This document shows positions 55,775-63,420 of a stretch of DNA of 64,000 bases, in pieces. The stretch lies in NCBI RefSeq assembly GCF_014266025.1, contig NZ_JACMYC010000003.1, forward strand, positions 186,001 through 250,000. The letters run 5' to 3'. Position 1 is the stretch's first letter. The number at the start of each line of letters is the position of its first letter. The notes beneath the pieces were generated by a model. That model was not told the DNA's origin. It saw only the letters and a list, made by a program, of their open reading frames with translations, and did not search any database. The translations under genes and the position numbers were made by a program. The stretch comes from Nocardioides deserti. Its GTDB lineage: Bacteria; Actinomycetota; Actinomycetes; Propionibacteriales; Nocardioidaceae.

Positions 55775-57096
55775 CGGTCCCTCACGCAGGCGAAGAGGTG
55801 GCGGCCGTAGTTGTCCTGGTACGGCGGCACGGCGTCGCTGTCGGTGCCCAGGTCGATGATGCGGTCGAACGTCGTGTGCTCCGCCAGGAACGACCGGACG
55901 TGCTCGGCGTCCCACTCCGGCAGCGAGTCGCGGAACCAGTGCTCGTGGGCCTGGCCGGTGTCCAGGAACAGCACCCGTCCGGTCGCCCCGTCCAGCAGCC
56001 GCACCAGCTCCTCCGGAGGGCAGGGACCCCTGCCGAGGACGAAGTGGTGCAGCAGGCTGAAGCACGAGACGACGTCCCAGGTCCGGCCGGTGGCGAGGAA
56101 GTCCACGGCGTCGGCGACGTGCACGCGGCCGGGGTCCGTGCCGTGCAGCGCGGCGGCCACCCGCGGCGCCGCCGGGTCGCGCTCGACCCCCTCGGCGTCG
56201 TAGCCGAGCCCGCCCACCGCGTCGACGAACCACCCGTAGCAGGCGGCGACGTCGAGGTACGTCGGCCGGGCGTCCGCCTCGGCGGCGACCTCCTCGAGCA
56301 GCGGAGTCATCATCGCCAACCGGTCGGTGCAGCGGCGCACCAGTCGGTAGCCCCGTCGCAGCTCGGGCGCGTCGACCGGCTGGTAGAGCTCGAGCTCCCC
56401 GCCGATCCACGACATCTCGTCGAGGACGTCCTGCAGCGGCGTCGTCACCGACAGCCGCCGGACCCGCGCCCGGACCCCGACCGCGCCGCGCACCACCTCG
56501 ATCGCGAGCCGGTGGTGGCCGTCGACGACCTGGTAGCAGTCGGAGTCGCGCACCGGCGCCAGCAGCACCGGCGTCCCCGGGTCGCTCTGGTGCGGCCGCA
56601 CCGGTGCCGCGTGCGGGTCCACCGGGGTCTCGGGCGCCGCCGCCCGGGCGAGGAAGTCGCGGGCGAGCCGCAGGATGCCGACGTCGTCGGTGACCCCGAA
56701 GTACTGCCCCGACAGGCGGATGCAGGCGCGGGCGAGCTCGGCGTACGGCGAGGCCAGGACCTCCTCGTCGGTGAGCGGCCGTTCGAGGCCGGCGCGCAGG
56801 AGCGCCACGTGCGGACCGTCGGCGACCGTCCGCGAGCCCCACAGGAGGTCGCCCGTGGCCTCGGCGACGGTCTCGACCGGCAGGCCGTTCTGCCCACCCA
56901 GGAGCACCTTGGACAGCGGGACCTTCGTCGTGCCCTGGTGCCAGACGGCGACCGACAGCGCCTTCTTCAGCCCGGGGGGCATCGGCGCCTGGCCGACCGC
57001 CTTGGTCCCCGCGGCAGCGCCGTCGTGCAGGCGGCGGCCGAGCCGGTGGCGCAGGTCGCGGACGCGGGAGCGGTGACCGGTGACGACGGCGCTCAT
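55771..57096 (-). CDS. ParB-like/SAM-dependent methyltransferase fusion
   Basis: A 441-residue protein, ATG 57096 overlapping the sulfotransferase stop (ATGA). The first 220 residues include a ParB/sulfiredoxin-like motif (CYQVVDGHHRLAIEVVRGAVGVRARVRR) with a preceding PVLLAPVRDSD; the rest is a class I methyltransferase (YLDVAACYGWFVDAVGGLGYDAEGVERDP, VHVADAVDFLATGRTWDVVSCFSLLHHF). The SAM glycine motif is weak (DVAACYGW). Likely modifies a glycan residue. The domain pairing is unusual. Confidence 0.75.
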   Translation of the reverse strand: MSAVVTGHRSRVRDLRHRLGRRLHDGAAAGTKAVGQAPMPPGLKKALSVAVWHQGTTKVPLSKVLLGGQNGLPVETVAEATGDLLWGSRTVADGPHVALLRAGLERPLTDEEVLASPYAELARACIRLSGQYFGVTDDVGILRLARDFLARAAAPETPVDPHAAPVRPHQSDPGTPVLLAPVRDSDCYQVVDGHHRLAIEVVRGAVGVRARVRRLSVTTPLQDVLDEMSWIGGELELYQPVDAPELRRGYRLVRRCTDRLAMMTPLLEEVAAEADARPTYLDVAACYGWFVDAVGGLGYDAEGVERDPAAPRVAAALHGTDPGRVHVADAVDFLATGRTWDVVSCFSLLHHFVLGRGPCPPEELVRLLDGATGRVLFLDTGQAHEHWFRDSLPEWDAEHVRSFLAEHTTFDRIIDLGTDSDAVPPYQDNYGRHLFACVRDR

Positions 57097-57992
57097 CGGG
57101 CCACCGCCTCGGCCCGCCAGGACGGTGCGTCGTCGAGGTATCCCGACAGCACCGTGTCGGAGTCCGCGAAGTGCTCCAGCAGCGCAGCGTGCTCGTCCGG
57201 CGGCAAGGGGTCGGCAGGTCGGGCGTTCCACCGCTCGACGACCGGCGGCGTCCACGGCGTCAGGCCCAGGCGTTCCTGGAGCGCAGCGAAGTGCGGCACC
57301 GGGTCCGCGAAGAACCGGTCGGCGTCGACCACGTGGACGCGGTCGGGCCCGAGCGCCGCGACGAACCGCTCGACCTGCTCGCCATAGCGGCCGCGGGCCA
57401 GGTAGGCGTGGTGCCGGTGCTCGAAGCTCGTGCTGCCCGGCCGGGTCACCAGCCGCTCCTGCTCGCCGGCGAGGCGCCCCTCCTCGGCCCGGAGGGCCTC
57501 GTCGAAGGGCAGCGTCTCGAACCCGCGGGCGAGCTCGTGGCGGTGGGCCGAGCGGGCGCGCTCGACGGGGTCGCGGACCAGCACGACGACGTGGGCGCCG
57601 GGCAGCTCGCGAGCGATCCGGCCGGCGGCCAGCGGGTGGAAGAGGTAGTAGCCGCTGCACTCGAAGGCCCGCAGCCGGCGCCCGGGCCGGGCCAGGCGGG
57701 CCAGCGGGCGCAGCGGGAAGTGGGCGCGGTACCACCGCGGACCGCGGGCGTGCTCGTCATCGAAGTAGCTCGTGCCCTTCGTCGTCGTCGGCCGCACCAG
57801 GTCGGGGTGCTCGGACAGGAGCCGGAACATCGTCGTCGTGCCGGCGCGCTGGGCGCCGACCACGAGGACGTCGGGCAGCACCCGCCACGGGGCGGTCAGC
57901 CACCCCCACGCCAGCGCCGCGGCCCGCAGGCCCTCGGTGACGGGTGCGGGCAGGTGTTCGCCCATCCGTCGGGTCAGGTCTCGAGCAAGCAT
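57093..57992 (-). CDS. PAPS-dependent sulfotransferase
   Basis: A 299-residue protein, ATG 57992 with AAGGAGA about ten bases upstream, overlapping the flippase end by 19 bases. The 5'-PSB loop is VVGAQRAGTTTMFRLLSEHP; the 3'-phosphate motif is VVLVRDPVERARSAHRHEL; TSYFDDEHARGPRWYRAHFP, HHAYLARGRYGEQVERFVAALG and VVDADRFFADP are as in bacterial carbohydrate sulfotransferases. It suggests that the surface polymer is sulfated. Confidence 0.9.
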   Translation of the reverse strand: MLARDLTRRMGEHLPAPVTEGLRAAALAWGWLTAPWRVLPDVLVVGAQRAGTTTMFRLLSEHPDLVRPTTTKGTSYFDDEHARGPRWYRAHFPLRPLARLARPGRRLRAFECSGYYLFHPLAAGRIARELPGAHVVVLVRDPVERARSAHRHELARGFETLPFDEALRAEEGRLAGEQERLVTRPGSTSFEHRHHAYLARGRYGEQVERFVAALGPDRVHVVDADRFFADPVPHFAALQERLGLTPWTPPVVERWNARPADPLPPDEHAALLEHFADSDTVLSGYLDDAPSWRAEAVAR

Positions 57993-59656
57993 GGGTCGTC
58001 ACTCTCCTTCGAGCGTGCGGGGCGGCCGGACGTCGTCGACGTCGCAGTGAGCCGCTCCCGCGTGGTGGTGGTGGTGGTGCTGGTGGGTGTGGTGGCTGAC
58101 GCGGTGGGTGTGGGGTCCGGGGTGGCGCGACGCCGACGCCGGAGCGCCGCGACGGCGGTGTCGAGGTCCAGCCGATCAGCCAGGGCGGCCAGGACGGCGA
58201 CGTACGCGACGCCGCCGAGCGCGGCGACGAGCAGCGCACCGACCGGCGACGGCTCGAGGGCGAGCCCTGCGATCAGGCCGGGCAGGCCGAAGCACGCCAG
58301 GGCGACACCGCCGGCGAGTGCCGGCACGCCCCAGGCGCCGCGGAGGTCGACGGCGCTGCGGACCTGCCAGATCCCGAGGGACGAGCGGACGACCAGGGCC
58401 AGGGCCCAGGCGATCGCTGCGCCGACGATGCCGAGGCGGGGCACGAGGACGAGGCAGGCGGCGATGTCGACCGCCAGGGCGACCAGGCCGTTGGTCATGC
58501 TGAGCCGGCTGCGTCCGGCCATCAGCAGCAGCGTGTCGACCGGGCCGGAGCCGACGGCCAGCAGCATCGTGGCCGCCATGACCGCGACGGTGGCGAGCGT
58601 GCCCGGGGTGACGTAGTCGGAGCCGAAGACGGCGAGGTAGGTCGGTGCGGCCGTGCCGACGACGAGGTAGAGCGGCCACACGAGCAGCACCGCCCAGGCG
58701 GTCGTGACGGCGAAGGTGCGCCGCAGGGCCGAGGCGTCCCCGCCGAGCAGGAGCACGGTGAAGCGCGCCTGCAGCACCTGGTGGACCGCCTGGTTGGCCA
58801 GCTGTCCCACGGCCACGAAGCGCGTGGCGGCGGTGTAGAGCGCTGCGTGGCCCGGCGTGAGCAGCGCGGCCACGAGGATGATGTCCGCCTTCTGCACCAC
58901 GACCTGGGCCAGGCCGGCCACGCCGCGCGGCCAGGTGAAGGACCAGAACTCGCCGGCGAGCGAGGAACGACCACCCCGGGCCGGGCCGCCGGCTCGGGCC
59001 GGACGCGGCCGGCGGCGCAGGCAGGCACGCAGGGCGAGCGCGGCCACGACCAGGGACACGACGTACGCCGCCGCCCACGCCAGGCCCAGCGCCGCGGGTC
59101 CTCCCCCGGCGGCCAGCACCGCACCGACCGCGACCAGCTGGATGCTTGCCCGCAGCACCCGGTCGACGACCGCCGTCTGGTGCATCTGGCCGACCGCCCG
59201 GGTGGCAGCCAGCATCACGTCGGCGAGCACGCAGCACGGCAGCGCGAGCGCGATCGCGCGCAGCACTCGGGCACCGTCCTCGCCCAGGCCGAGGCCCGAG
59301 GCGAGCGGCTCCGCAAGGACCAGCAGGCCGAGCACGGTGGCGCACGCGACCCCGAGGGCGGGCAGCGCCGCGGTCCGCACGGCGCGCCGCACGTCGTCGG
59401 CCCGGCCGTCGGCCTCGAGCCGGAGCAGGAACCGGGCGAGCCCCGCGTCCGTGCCGAGGCAGGAGATCACCGCCAGGGTGCCGAAGAGCGCCGTCGCCGC
59501 GAAGAACGTGCCGGCGTCACCGGCGGCGACCCCACGGGCGACCAGGACGGTCGTCGCCAAGCCGCAGACGGCGGCGTACGCCGAGCCCACCAGGCCGACC
59601 AGGCCTCCGCGTGCGACGTGGCCCAGGTGACCCGCGCTCGCGCCCGGGGGGCTCAC
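57974..59656 (-). CDS. Wzx-type flippase (MATE/MOP superfamily)
   Basis: A 560-residue membrane protein with 12-14 helices from GTG 59656, overlapping the upstream stop (GTGA). GSAYAAVCGLATTVLVARGVAAGDAGTFFAA opens like polysaccharide transporters; FWSFTWPRGVAGLAQVVVQKADIILVAALL is the middle signature. It moves lipid-linked repeat units across the membrane to the polymerase fusion. The tail (about 510-560) is Thr/Ser-rich, with six consecutive Thr codons, and may be cytoplasmic. Confidence 0.9.
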   Translation of the reverse strand: MSPPGASAGHLGHVARGGLVGLVGSAYAAVCGLATTVLVARGVAAGDAGTFFAATALFGTLAVISCLGTDAGLARFLLRLEADGRADDVRRAVRTAALPALGVACATVLGLLVLAEPLASGLGLGEDGARVLRAIALALPCCVLADVMLAATRAVGQMHQTAVVDRVLRASIQLVAVGAVLAAGGGPAALGLAWAAAYVVSLVVAALALRACLRRRPRPARAGGPARGGRSSLAGEFWSFTWPRGVAGLAQVVVQKADIILVAALLTPGHAALYTAATRFVAVGQLANQAVHQVLQARFTVLLLGGDASALRRTFAVTTAWAVLLVWPLYLVVGTAAPTYLAVFGSDYVTPGTLATVAVMAATMLLAVGSGPVDTLLLMAGRSRLSMTNGLVALAVDIAACLVLVPRLGIVGAAIAWALALVVRSSLGIWQVRSAVDLRGAWGVPALAGGVALACFGLPGLIAGLALEPSPVGALLVAALGGVAYVAVLAALADRLDLDTAVAALRRRRRATPDPTPTASATTPTSTTTTTTRERLTATSTTSGRPARSKESDDPCLLET

Positions 59657-61347
59657 CCGGCCCCGCCGGAGCCGCGGTGAACGCTGCCTCCCCCCGACAG
59701 CGCAGGCTCGGTCGCCGGCGGCGGCCGGCCGACCACCCACCGGGTGAGGCGCAGCCGCCACCGCGGCCGCGCGTGCTGGCGCTCCGACGGGGTGACCGCC
59801 CCGTCCTTGGTCGCCGGCGTGGCTCCGGTCGTGGCTCCGGTCGTGGCCGCCTCGGGCGTCGGGGCGGCCCCCGTCACCGTGGTCGGGGCGGGTCCGTCGA
59901 CGAGGAGCAGCCGGACCGAGCGGGCGCCGACGCGGCGGAGCAGCTCGAACGCCGCGGCGGGGTCGGCGGTGTCGGCGGTGTCGGCGCACGCCTCGAGCAG
60001 GACCGTGTCGACCGCCGCGACGAGCGCCAGGGTGCGCGGGTCGCCGACCGCGCCACCACCGATGAGCACGACGTCGGCGTCGGCGCGCAGCTCGGCCAGG
60101 AGCCGCTCGGCCGCCGGTCCGGCGAGCACGTCGTCGAGATCGGCGGCCCGGGTCCCGGCGCCGACCATCCGCAGGTGCGGTCCCTCGCCCAGGAGCACGT
60201 CCCCGAGCGGGACGTCGCCGCGGAGCACGTCGGCGAGTCCACGTCCGGGCGGGCCGAGGGGGCGCGAGACATCGACGAGGACGGTGCGCAGCCGGGCGGC
60301 GGCCATGGATCGCGCGAGCCCGATGGCCGCGACGGAGCCGAACGCGTCGGCCGGGTGGCAGACCAGGGCGGTGAGGGGCCGCGCGCGCTCCGCGGCGAGC
60401 AGCGCTGCGCGGACGGTGGCCATCGCGGAGGCCGGGGCGGCCGGAGGCAGGGCGCCGAGCGGCGGCACCGGCCACGCGCGGGCGGGGGCACCCGGAGCCC
60501 GACCCCCGGGGCCGACGGCCCGCGCGCCGGGATCCTCGCCGGGGGTGCCGTCCCGTCCGAGGCCCGACCCGCCGACCCAGCCCAGCGCCGCTCCGGCGAG
60601 GGCGCCGAGGAGCGCGGCGGTGACCAGGCCACCGGGCAGGCCCGACCGGGCTGCCACCGCCGGGGTCACGATCTGCCCCGGGTCGGGGTTGAGCCCCTGC
60701 GTCGCGCCGAGCTGGGCGCGCAGCTCGTCGGCCTGCACGCTCAGGTTGACGATCTGCTGCGTCAGCACCGCCGCCTGCGACGAGCGCGGCGTCGCCTTGT
60801 CCAGCTGCTCCGACAGCGCCGCGTGCTCGGCCTCGCGGTCACGGATCCGCTCCTCGAGCTCGGCGGCGCGGTCGAAGCGCGCGGACTCGGTGCGGGTCCG
60901 CCGGAAGGCCAGGTAGGTCTCCGCGAACGCCTGGGCCCGCAGCCCGGCCCGGTCCGCCGTCGCGCCCTCGGCGGTGATTTCGAGCAGCTGGGTGTTCGGC
61001 GGGACCGAGACCGACAGGTCGCCGAGCAACGTCCGCGAGTCCTCGTCGAGGGCCCGGCCCACGAGGTCCCCCATCGTGTCCGAGCGCACGAGCTGCGCCT
61101 CCGTCTCGAGGTTGACCAGCTCGTCACCGCGTCCGTCCGGGCTGAACGGGTTGCCCTCCAGCGGGTTGACCAGGACGACCGCGGACGCCCGATGCACCGA
61201 CTGCTGCTGGAGCCCCCACCACAGCCCGGCGCCGGCGCCGAGCAGCGTGCAGGCGACCACGAGCAGGACGGCCAGCCGGCGGGGTCGGCCGGAGCGGGGT
61301 TCGGTGGGGCGCGCGCCGGACGGACCGGTCATCAGCTGCTCATGCAC
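59653..61347 (-). CDS. Wzz-like chain-length protein with degenerate BY-kinase domain
   Basis: A 564-residue protein. ATG 61347 (or in-frame ATG 61332). Helix [21 protein letters not shown], an outside Wzz domain with coiled coil (AAELEERIRDREAEHAALSEQLDK), a second helix (LVTAALLGALAGAALGWVGG) and a cytoplasmic BY-kinase-like domain (about 310-520). In that domain the P-loop Lys is missing (CHPADAFGSVAAIGLARSM), Walker A' reads VLVDVSRPLG and Walker B VVLIGGGAVGDP; no C-terminal Tyr cluster exists. So it should not be an active kinase. Leads the five-gene minus-strand operon. Confidence 0.82.
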   Translation of the reverse strand: MHEQLMTGPSGARPTEPRSGRPRRLAVLLVVACTLLGAGAGLWWGLQQQSVHRASAVVLVNPLEGNPFSPDGRGDELVNLETEAQLVRSDTMGDLVGRALDEDSRTLLGDLSVSVPPNTQLLEITAEGATADRAGLRAQAFAETYLAFRRTRTESARFDRAAELEERIRDREAEHAALSEQLDKATPRSSQAAVLTQQIVNLSVQADELRAQLGATQGLNPDPGQIVTPAVAARSGLPGGLVTAALLGALAGAALGWVGGSGLGRDGTPGEDPGARAVGPGGRAPGAPARAWPVPPLGALPPAAPASAMATVRAALLAAERARPLTALVCHPADAFGSVAAIGLARSMAAARLRTVLVDVSRPLGPPGRGLADVLRGDVPLGDVLLGEGPHLRMVGAGTRAADLDDVLAGPAAERLLAELRADADVVLIGGGAVGDPRTLALVAAVDTVLLEACADTADTADPAAAFELLRRVGARSVRLLLVDGPAPTTVTGAAPTPEAATTGATTGATPATKDGAVTPSERQHARPRWRLRLTRWVVGRPPPATEPALSGGGSVHRGSGGAG

Positions 61348-61420
61348 GAGGGCTCCTCTCGAGGGGAGCCGTCATCGTGGGCAGCGGCCGTGCTCATGCC
61401 GCGCGTTCAGGACGCTTTCT

Positions 61421-61436
61421 CACCCGTATTGGGGAC
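61421..61436 (-). promoter_or_regulatory. Surface-locus palindrome site H
   Basis: CACCCGTATTGGGGAC, 74 bp before the wzz-like gene. On its complement it reads CCCCAATACGGGTG. Confidence 0.5.
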
Positions 61437-61449
61437 GCCGTGCGTGGTT

Positions 61450-61466
61450 CACCGAACTTGGGGATG
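61450..61466 (-). promoter_or_regulatory. Surface-locus palindrome site I
   Basis: CACCGAACTTGGGGATG, second member of the pair before the wzz-like gene, 29 bp from site H. Confidence 0.5.
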
Positions 61467-61776
61467 GCGCGGAGGAGCGCCCGGCCCATGCTGGGGACGT
61501 CGGGTCGTGCTGCCCGGCACGCGTCCCGCCAGTCGTGGTGGGTCCCGGCAGTCCTCACGTGACGCCCGGGCCCGGCACCCCCCGCCTCGCCGGCGGTCGT
61601 CGACCCCATGCGACGGCTCCCCGCGAACCGCGGCTGGCGGGCACGCCATTCCGTGGATGCCCGGCGCTCGTCAGCGCCCCGATTGTGCCCTCCGGCGCTA
61701 CGACGACGTACGACGACTTACCACGCGGCGCCATAGCACGAACGGGCCAGATTTGACCCGAACCGCGAGTGTTAGA

Positions 61777-61793
61777 TTCCCCACTTTGCGGTA
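61777..61793 (+). promoter_or_regulatory. Surface-locus palindrome site K (weak)
   Basis: TTCCCCACTTTGCGGTA about 167 bp before the kinase gene; similar to the complement of site I, with one extra base in the spacer. Confidence 0.3.
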
Positions 61794-61959
61794 TACGGAA
61801 CGTGAATCGTGTCGTGTCGAGCCAGGCGCGAAGACGGTGCAGGGCATGAGCACAGGGATCACCACGTGGGGGGCGACTGCTTCGGGCCACGCCGACGCGT
61901 CGAAGGCTGCGAGCTCGGGCAACCAGCATCCAGGCGGTGTACACCGATGGAGGCCGGGG

Positions 61960-63420
61960 ATGAGTAGGGCGAACGGAGTGGACCGCCACGCGGCGGGGCA
62001 GGTCCTGCTGGTCCTGCTGCTCGTGGGCGCGCCACTCCCTCTCGCCCTGTGGCTGGTGCCGGGGTATCGCGACGTCGAGGACGCTGCGCTGGCGCACGAG
62101 CTGCTCGTCTACCCCTCGGTGGTGGTCGCCGGCCTGCTCTTCTACGTCGCCTGGCGGGTGTGCCAGGAGCCGCCGATGGGGTGGTTCGCCGCCGCCGTCA
62201 TCTTCGTCGGGGCCCAGGGGCTCGGCACGGCCGCCGTGCGTCTGGCACGTCCCGCGTCGGTCGCGAGCCACCTGTCGTGGCAGGCGGCGATCGACATCGC
62301 CGTCCAGGTGGCCATCATCGTGCTCATCGTGCTCGCCGCGCGGAAGGTGCTGCCCGTCGACCCACTCGTCTCGGGGTTGCTCGCCGGGATCGGGGTGGCC
62401 GCCCTGCGGGCCGCCGTCCTCCACGCCCCTGCCTCCTGGGACTCCGCGGCCCTCGACGTCGTGCTGGCCTCCGTGCTCTTCCTCGCCGCCCTGTTCACCG
62501 CACTGCTCCTGGTTCGCTTGCGCAACACTCCTTCGTGGGTGCGCGCCCGGGTGGCCACCGCCGTCGTGGTGCTCGCCGTGAGCCACCTGCTGGTACCCCA
62601 GGCCCAGGTGACCTTCCCCGGCAGCGACGTGATTGCGATCGCCCTGACCGTGACCGGCGGTGTGGTGCTGGCCACGACCGGCTTCGACGTGCTGCAGCTC
62701 GCCCTCAGCCGTCAGCGTGGTGCCCTCCGCGGCCTCCGCGAACAGGTCGAGCACCTGGAGGCCGGTGTGCGGGTGGACCGGGCCCGGCTGCACGAGATCA
62801 ACGCCACCCTCGCCGGCATCGCCCACGCCTCGCGACTCCTGCACGAGGGCACGCTGCCTGCGCAGTCCCGCCGCCGCGACCTGGAGCGGATGGTCGACCT
62901 CGAGGTGGCGCGGCTCCAGCGGTTGTTGTCCGACCGCCAGGTCGGGCCGGTGGAGGAGGTCGACGTCGACCAGCTCGTCGAGCCGCTCGTCGTCGCGCAC
63001 CGCTCACGCGGGCGGGCCGTGCACTGGTCACCCACCGGGCTGCGTGCGTGGTGCCGGCCCGACGACCTCGCCGCCGTCGTCAACATCCTGCTGGAGAACG
63101 CCGCACAGCACGCCGGGACCGACACCCGCCTCGACCTGAGCCGCAGGGGCGACCGCGTCGAGGTCCGGGTCTGCGACCGCGGGCCGGGGATCGACCCCGC
63201 GACGAGGGCGCGCCTGTTCCACTGGGGCAGCCGCGGGGCGTCCTCCCGCGGCCAGGGCATCGGCCTCAACGTCGCCCACCGACTGATGACCGAGCAGGCC
63301 GGCAGCCTGGACGTCGAGTCGAGCAGCTCCGCCGGGACGACCTTCCTGGTCACCGTCCCGGCGGCCGGGGCCCACCCGCCCCCTCCACACCACGACGCTG
63401 ACGACAGGACCGCCCCGTGA
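61960..63420 (+). CDS. Multi-helix membrane sensor histidine kinase
   Basis: A 486-residue kinase. ATG 61960 has GGAGG six bases upstream. Seven or eight helices (about 10-250) with short loops form a MASE-like membrane sensor without a large outside domain. A coiled coil leads to a phosphoacceptor box DRARLHEINATLAGIAHASRLL, then NILLENAAQHAGTDTRLDL, VCDRGPGIDPATRARLF and GQGIGLNVAHRLM. Its stop overlaps the regulator gene (GTGA), so they form a pair. It probably reads membrane or envelope state for the glycan locus. Confidence 0.88.
   Translation: MSRANGVDRHAAGQVLLVLLLVGAPLPLALWLVPGYRDVEDAALAHELLVYPSVVVAGLLFYVAWRVCQEPPMGWFAAAVIFVGAQGLGTAAVRLARPASVASHLSWQAAIDIAVQVAIIVLIVLAARKVLPVDPLVSGLLAGIGVAALRAAVLHAPASWDSAALDVVLASVLFLAALFTALLLVRLRNTPSWVRARVATAVVVLAVSHLLVPQAQVTFPGSDVIAIALTVTGGVVLATTGFDVLQLALSRQRGALRGLREQVEHLEAGVRVDRARLHEINATLAGIAHASRLLHEGTLPAQSRRRDLERMVDLEVARLQRLLSDRQVGPVEEVDVDQLVEPLVVAHRSRGRAVHWSPTGLRAWCRPDDLAAVVNILLENAAQHAGTDTRLDLSRRGDRVEVRVCDRGPGIDPATRARLFHWGSRGASSRGQGIGLNVAHRLMTEQAGSLDVESSSSAGTTFLVTVPAAGAHPPPPHHDADDRTAP

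Larger units (their letters stand above)
61348..61959. promoter_or_regulatory. 612-bp gene-free region with several palindrome-like sites
   Basis: No convincing gene lies here. It separates the wzz operon from the kinase gene and holds sites H, I and K plus a weak CCCATGCTGGGG at 61485-61496. The stretch 61740-61810 is AT-richer, with TTGACC (61753-61758) and TATACG (61792-61797) as possible promoter pieces. The kinase could also start at ATG 61846, which would add 38 residues. Confidence 0.5.
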
